Shown: in pieces, positions 14,112 through 16,477 of the stretch
Numbering within the stretch: the first letter of the stretch is position 1
How the letters are laid out: each line of letters opens with the position of its first letter
NCBI GenBank assembly: GCA_000432015.1
Contig: HF985369.1
Span: forward strand, 1-16,477
DNA: 16,477 nucleotides
Source of the DNA: Clostridium sp. CAG:1024
Lineage (GTDB): Bacteria > Bacillota > Clostridia > Christensenellales > CAG-138
Direction of reading: 5' to 3'
Notes under the pieces: generated by a model
Database searches by the model: none
Seen by the model: only the letters and a program-made list of their open reading frames with translations
What the model was told of the DNA's origin: nothing
Translations under genes and position numbers: made by a program

Positions 14112-14591
14112 ATGACTGAAATGAACGAAGTCAGCACGGCTGTTGAATCGGAAAACAGCGGAAAAATCGTATTTGCGGATGATGTCATCGCAACAATCGC
14201 TGCACTTGCGGCGGCGGATGTCGAAGGCGTTGCCGGAATGAGCGGCGGCGTTGTGGAAGGTCTCACGGAGCGGCTCGGCATGAGAAATATTACCAAGGGC
14301 GTGAAAGTCGAAGTCGGCACGGAAGAGGCGGCCGTCGACGTATTTGTGAACGTCCGCTACGGCTTCCGGATTCAGGAAGTTTGCCAGAATCTGCAAAAGG
14401 CGATCAAGTCCGCGATCGAGACCATGACGGGATTGCGCGTGGTCGAGGTCAACGCCTATGTGCAGGCGGTCGTGTTCGACACACCGGAATCGGCAGAAGA
14501 TTCGAAGAAAAAAGCGAAGAAAGACAACGTCGAGGAGACGGAGGAGATCCCCGAAGCGGAGACGGAACCGGAACCGCCGCGCGTAAAATAA
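14112..14591 (+). CDS. Asp23/Gls24 family envelope stress response protein
   Basis: A 159-residue Asp23-family protein. In Staphylococcus aureus Asp23 is an abundant membrane-associated protein held at the membrane by AmaP and linked to alkaline and cell-wall stress; its molecular activity is unknown. The domain spans about 18-125: GKIVFADDVIATIAALAAADVEGVAGM, then VEVGTEEAAVDVFVNVRYGFRI and VCQNLQKAIKSAIETMTGLRVVEVNAYVQAVVF. The C-terminal ~35 residues are Lys then Glu-rich and probably disordered. AAAGGAGGG at 14096-14104, 7 nt before the ATG, is the strongest ribosome binding site in the window, in keeping with high expression. It is followed by amaP, DUF2273 and nusB, a gene set seen repeatedly in Clostridia. 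Confidence 0.94.
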   Translation: MTEMNEVSTAVESENSGKIVFADDVIATIAALAAADVEGVAGMSGGVVEGLTERLGMRNITKGVKVEVGTEEAAVDVFVNVRYGFRIQEVCQNLQKAIKSAIETMTGLRVVEVNAYVQAVVFDTPESAEDSKKKAKKDNVEETEEIPEAETEPEPPRVK

Positions 14592-14616
14592 ACGCCGGCA
14601 GAGAACAGGAATAAAC

Positions 14617-14635
14617 GGGCGGTCTCGTGCCGCCC
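14617..14635 (+). terminator. GC hairpin between asp23 and amaP, possible partial terminator
   Basis: GGGCGG at 14617-14622 pairs with CCGCCC at 14630-14635, and one more T-G wobble extends the stem. The following sequence (CGATTTCGGTTAAAA) has few T, so complete termination is unlikely. It lies in the 158-bp gap after asp23, the longest untranslated stretch in the window. The gap also contains a second potential stem (CGGTT near 14642 with AGCCG near 14662) and a NotI-type GCGGCCGC palindrome. I see no promoter there. Confidence 0.4.
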
Positions 14636-14749
14636 CGATTTCGGTTAAAAGAGCGGCCGCAGCCGAGGGGGACAGGCATGGTCCGCGCGATCCGTTCGGA
14701 ACACAGCCGGGTCGGACGGCGTGCTGCTCAAAAAAGGAGTTTGAAACGA

Positions 14750-15319
14750 ATGAAACTCAAGCTGTTTGACAGGATCTTGCTTGCGATCCTGCTGATCGCG
14801 GCGATCCTTGCGGCGTTCGTGCTGTTCGGCGTCGCGCTGCGTCTCGTTCCGGAGAGCACGGCGACAGGCTTTGTTTCGCTGTTCTATCTGAACGCGCAGA
14901 ACGCGCTTATCCTTGCGGGATCGGCGGCACTGCTGCTGCTCATTGCGGTGCGGCTCGTGTTTGCAGGCAGGTCGTCTTCCGCAAAGGCGCCGAAAACGGC
15001 CTTGATCCGTGCAAATGAGATCGGCGGCACATACATTTCGCTTGCGGCGCTCGACAGCATGGCGCAGAAGCATTGCAGAGCCGAGAGCCGTGTACGGGAA
15101 TGCCATACCTCTGTGCAGACGGTGGAGGGCGGCATATCCATCGGCATCCGCCTGAGCGTTTTGCCGGATACAGATGTCAACGCGCTGTCTGCAAGCTTGC
15201 AGAGTACGCTCAAGGAGTATATCGAGTCGTACACCGGCGTTCCCGTCAAGGAGATCGGTATTCTCATTGAGAGCATGACCGCACAGGCCAATACGGCAAT
15301 TTCCACGCGCGTGGAATAA
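14750..15319 (+). CDS. amaP: AmaP-like alkaline shock response membrane anchor protein
   Basis: A 189-residue membrane protein. Two hydrophobic helices (about 9-30 and 52-72) form a hairpin with both ends in the cytoplasm. The C-terminal half (about 84-175: TYISLAALDSMAQKHCR, GGISIGIRLSVLPDTDVNALSASLQSTLKEYIESYTGV) resembles an Asp23-like domain. AmaP recruits Asp23 to the membrane, and the gene order asp23-amaP-DUF2273 supports this role. ATG 14750 is chosen because AGGAG at 14735-14739 lies 10 nt upstream and the protein then begins MKLKLFDRILL. The open frame extends upstream to 14627 but that part is Arg-rich, lacks a ribosome binding site and resembles no family N-terminus. Confidence 0.87.
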   Translation: MKLKLFDRILLAILLIAAILAAFVLFGVALRLVPESTATGFVSLFYLNAQNALILAGSAALLLLIAVRLVFAGRSSSAKAPKTALIRANEIGGTYISLAALDSMAQKHCRAESRVRECHTSVQTVEGGISIGIRLSVLPDTDVNALSASLQSTLKEYIESYTGVPVKEIGILIESMTAQANTAISTRVE

Positions 15320-15332
15320 CGGGGGAAAGGGA

Positions 15333-15560
15333 ATGGAGAAGATTCGGGAGTTTATCAGGCAGTACCAGTGGACGATCCTGCTGGTCGCCGCCGGTATCGT
15401 TTTGACGATCCTGCTGCTTACGATCGGCTTTTTTAAGACGCTGCTGCTGCTTGCGATCGTCGGCGTCTGTTTCGTGCTCGGCTATACGCTGGATAAGCAG
15501 GGGACGGCGGGCGTGAAGGATTTTTTCAACAAACTATTTCATAAAGGTAATCCGTCATGA
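15333..15560 (+). CDS. DUF2273 family small membrane protein
   Basis: A 75-residue protein with two membrane helices (about 13-34 and 36-51) separated by a short turn, a charged N-terminus (MEKIREFIRQYQ) and a basic C-terminal tail (DFFNKLFHKGNPS). The GFFKTLLLLAIVGVCFVLGYTLD segment is the DUF2273 signature. Family members are nearly always next to asp23/amaP and are presumed partners of the Asp23 membrane complex; biochemical function is unknown. A G-rich ribosome binding site (15321-15325) lies 7 nt before the ATG, 13 bp after amaP. The stop overlaps the nusB ATG (ATGA). Confidence 0.9.
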   Translation: MEKIREFIRQYQWTILLVAAGIVLTILLLTIGFFKTLLLLAIVGVCFVLGYTLDKQGTAGVKDFFNKLFHKGNPS

Positions 15561-15973
15561 GCAGAAGCGTCGCTCGCGAAGTCGCGATGAAGTTGGTATA
15601 CTCAAGACTCCTGGGCGGCGACGATACGCCGGACGCCGTGCTTGAAAAATCGGAGATCAAGGAACCGCTCGATCTTGCGGACGAGACGTTTTCGCTCGAG
15701 CTTGCAGACGGTGTGGAAGCAACGCTCGGCGAAGTGGACGCCTTGATCGCGGAGAACACCATGGACTGGTCGATCGACCGGATCTCGCGCGTTGATCTTG
15801 CCATTCTGCGCGTTGCCGTGTATGAAATGCTGTATCGGGAGGATGTGCCGACCGGAGCGTCGATCAACGAAGCGGTCGAGCTTGCGAAACGGTTCGGCGG
15901 CGAGCGATCCTATTCCTTTGTCAACGGGATCCTCGGCACGATCGCAAAGACTCTGCCGGAGAAAGCAGAGTAA
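15557..15973 (+). CDS. nusB: Transcription antitermination factor NusB
   Basis: A 138-residue all-helical NusB. With S10 (NusE) it binds boxA RNA and supports antitermination of rRNA operons. The N-terminal RSVAREVAMKLVYSRL helix is typical, with Tyr where many have Gln-Ala-Leu-Y. The middle carries DWSIDRISRVDLAILRVAVYEMLYREDVP, and the C-terminal part ASINEAVELAKRFGGERSYSFVNGILGTI is the most conserved family motif. ATG 15557 overlaps the DUF2273 stop, with AAAGGT at 15543-15548, 8 nt upstream. It is probably transcribed from the asp23 promoter, linking a general transcription factor to an envelope-stress operon, an arrangement common in Clostridia. Confidence 0.96.
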   Translation: MSRSVAREVAMKLVYSRLLGGDDTPDAVLEKSEIKEPLDLADETFSLELADGVEATLGEVDALIAENTMDWSIDRISRVDLAILRVAVYEMLYREDVPTGASINEAVELAKRFGGERSYSFVNGILGTIAKTLPEKAE

Positions 15974-15986
15974 ACAAAGCAGCGGC

Positions 15987-16477
15987 ATGAACGGACTGTA
16001 TCTCGGAATCGATACAAGCTGCTACACAACGTCCATCGCGTGTGTAGAGGAGAAAAGCATCGTTCTTGATGAAAGGACGGTGCTTTCCGTACCTTTAGGC
16101 GGGCGGGGACTTCGCCAGTCGGACGGATTGTTTCAGCACAACCGTAATCTTCCCGCGCTGTTGAAACGCCTGTACGCGTCCGTGAATCCGAAACGAATCG
16201 CCGGCGTCGGCGTGAGCGCGGCGCCGACCGGCGCAGAACAGTCCTATATGCCGGTATTTCTTGCGGGTATTTTGACCGCGGAAGCAATCGCCGGCGCGCT
16301 TTCCGTTCCGCTTGTTCGAACGACGCATCAGCGGGGACACCTGCGCGCAGCGATGTATGGCGGAAATGAGATGCTGTTGGAGAAAGCGCGTTTTCTTGCT
16401 TTACATGTGTCCGGCGGTACAACGGACGTGCTGGAGGTTACGGCGGGAAACGGCCTGATCGATACGGTGCGTCCGCT
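15987..16477 (+). CDS. Kae1/TsaD-like (O-sialoglycoprotein endopeptidase-type) protein, 3' end outside window
   Basis: An open frame runs from ATG 15987 to the end of the window (163 codons) without a stop. It encodes an ASKHA-fold protein of the Kae1/TsaD type. The opening GIDTSCYTTSIACV matches the phosphate-1 motif; TsaD proper normally has an acidic pair after the Cys. HNRNLPALLKRLY, GVGVSAAPTG (TsaD has VTxGPGL-like sequence), the metal-binding pair H114-x3-H118 in HQRGHLRAAMY, and LHVSGGTTDVLEV are all recognisable. The deviations suggest the Clostridia-specific paralogue that often follows nusB rather than the t6A enzyme itself. It lies 13 bp after nusB with no clear ribosome binding site. 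The old name is misleading; real activity is unknown. Confidence 0.85.
   Translation, partial: MNGLYLGIDTSCYTTSIACVEEKSIVLDERTVLSVPLGGRGLRQSDGLFQHNRNLPALLKRLYASVNPKRIAGVGVSAAPTGAEQSYMPVFLAGILTAEAIAGALSVPLVRTTHQRGHLRAAMYGGNEMLLEKARFLALHVSGGTTDVLEVTAGNGLIDTVRP

Noticed and set aside
14627..14749. Upstream in-frame extension of amaP
   Set aside because: It is Arg-rich, lacks a ribosome binding site and precedes a clear AGGAG plus ATG at 14750 that gives a normal membrane protein N-terminus.

Overview
The window is a GC-rich stretch of a bacterial chromosome. It is packed with plus-strand housekeeping genes and shows no sign of mobile DNA. Gene content and order point to a Clostridia-class member of the Bacillota: infB-rbfA-nrnA-truB-ribF-rpsO-pnp-ylxY-mlpA, then an HlyD-like protein-yggS-sepF-divIVA, then asp23-amaP-DUF2273-nusB. 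The high GC and compact arrangement would suit a host-associated clostridial lineage such as the Christensenellales or Oscillospirales, but that finer placement is a guess. No tRNA, rRNA, CRISPR array, insertion sequence or phage gene was found.

Region 1 (1-4135) is the translation and RNA-processing block: the C-terminal end of IF-2, the 30S maturation factor RbfA, the DHH/DHHA1 nanoRNase/pAp phosphatase NrnA, tRNA pseudouridine-55 synthase TruB, and the riboflavin kinase/FAD synthetase RibF. Ribosomal protein S15 follows, with its own strong sigma-A type promoter, a structured leader and a good intrinsic terminator. Region 2 (4136-8809) has polynucleotide phosphorylase, a YlxY-position polysaccharide-deacetylase-fold protein that has lost every recognisable catalytic motif, an M16 zinc peptidase and a small all-alpha dUTPase-like protein.

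Region 3 (8802-12168) is a division and envelope block: an HlyD-type membrane-anchored protein, the PLP-binding YggS/YlmE, SepF with an Asp-Arg repeat linker, and a DivIVA-domain protein with a long acidic tail. A terminator-like hairpin sits directly in front of the divIVA ribosome binding site. The ylmG (YggT) and ylmH genes that often lie between sepF and divIVA are absent. A YgiQ-type radical SAM protein overlaps divIVA by 4 bp.

Region 4 (14033-16477) is an envelope-stress block with its own near-consensus promoter: Asp23, its membrane anchor AmaP and a DUF2273 two-helix membrane protein. It is followed by NusB and the start of a Kae1/TsaD-like protein that runs off the window.

Most genes are translationally coupled, with 1-8 bp overlaps or short gaps. 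The two clear promoters (rpsO, asp23) share the form TTTACA-N17-TATAMT. No wholly new system is evident. The observations most worth checking are the motif-stripped YlxY protein, the terminator in front of divIVA, the SepF linker, the possible S15-responsive leader and the Kae1 paralogue.
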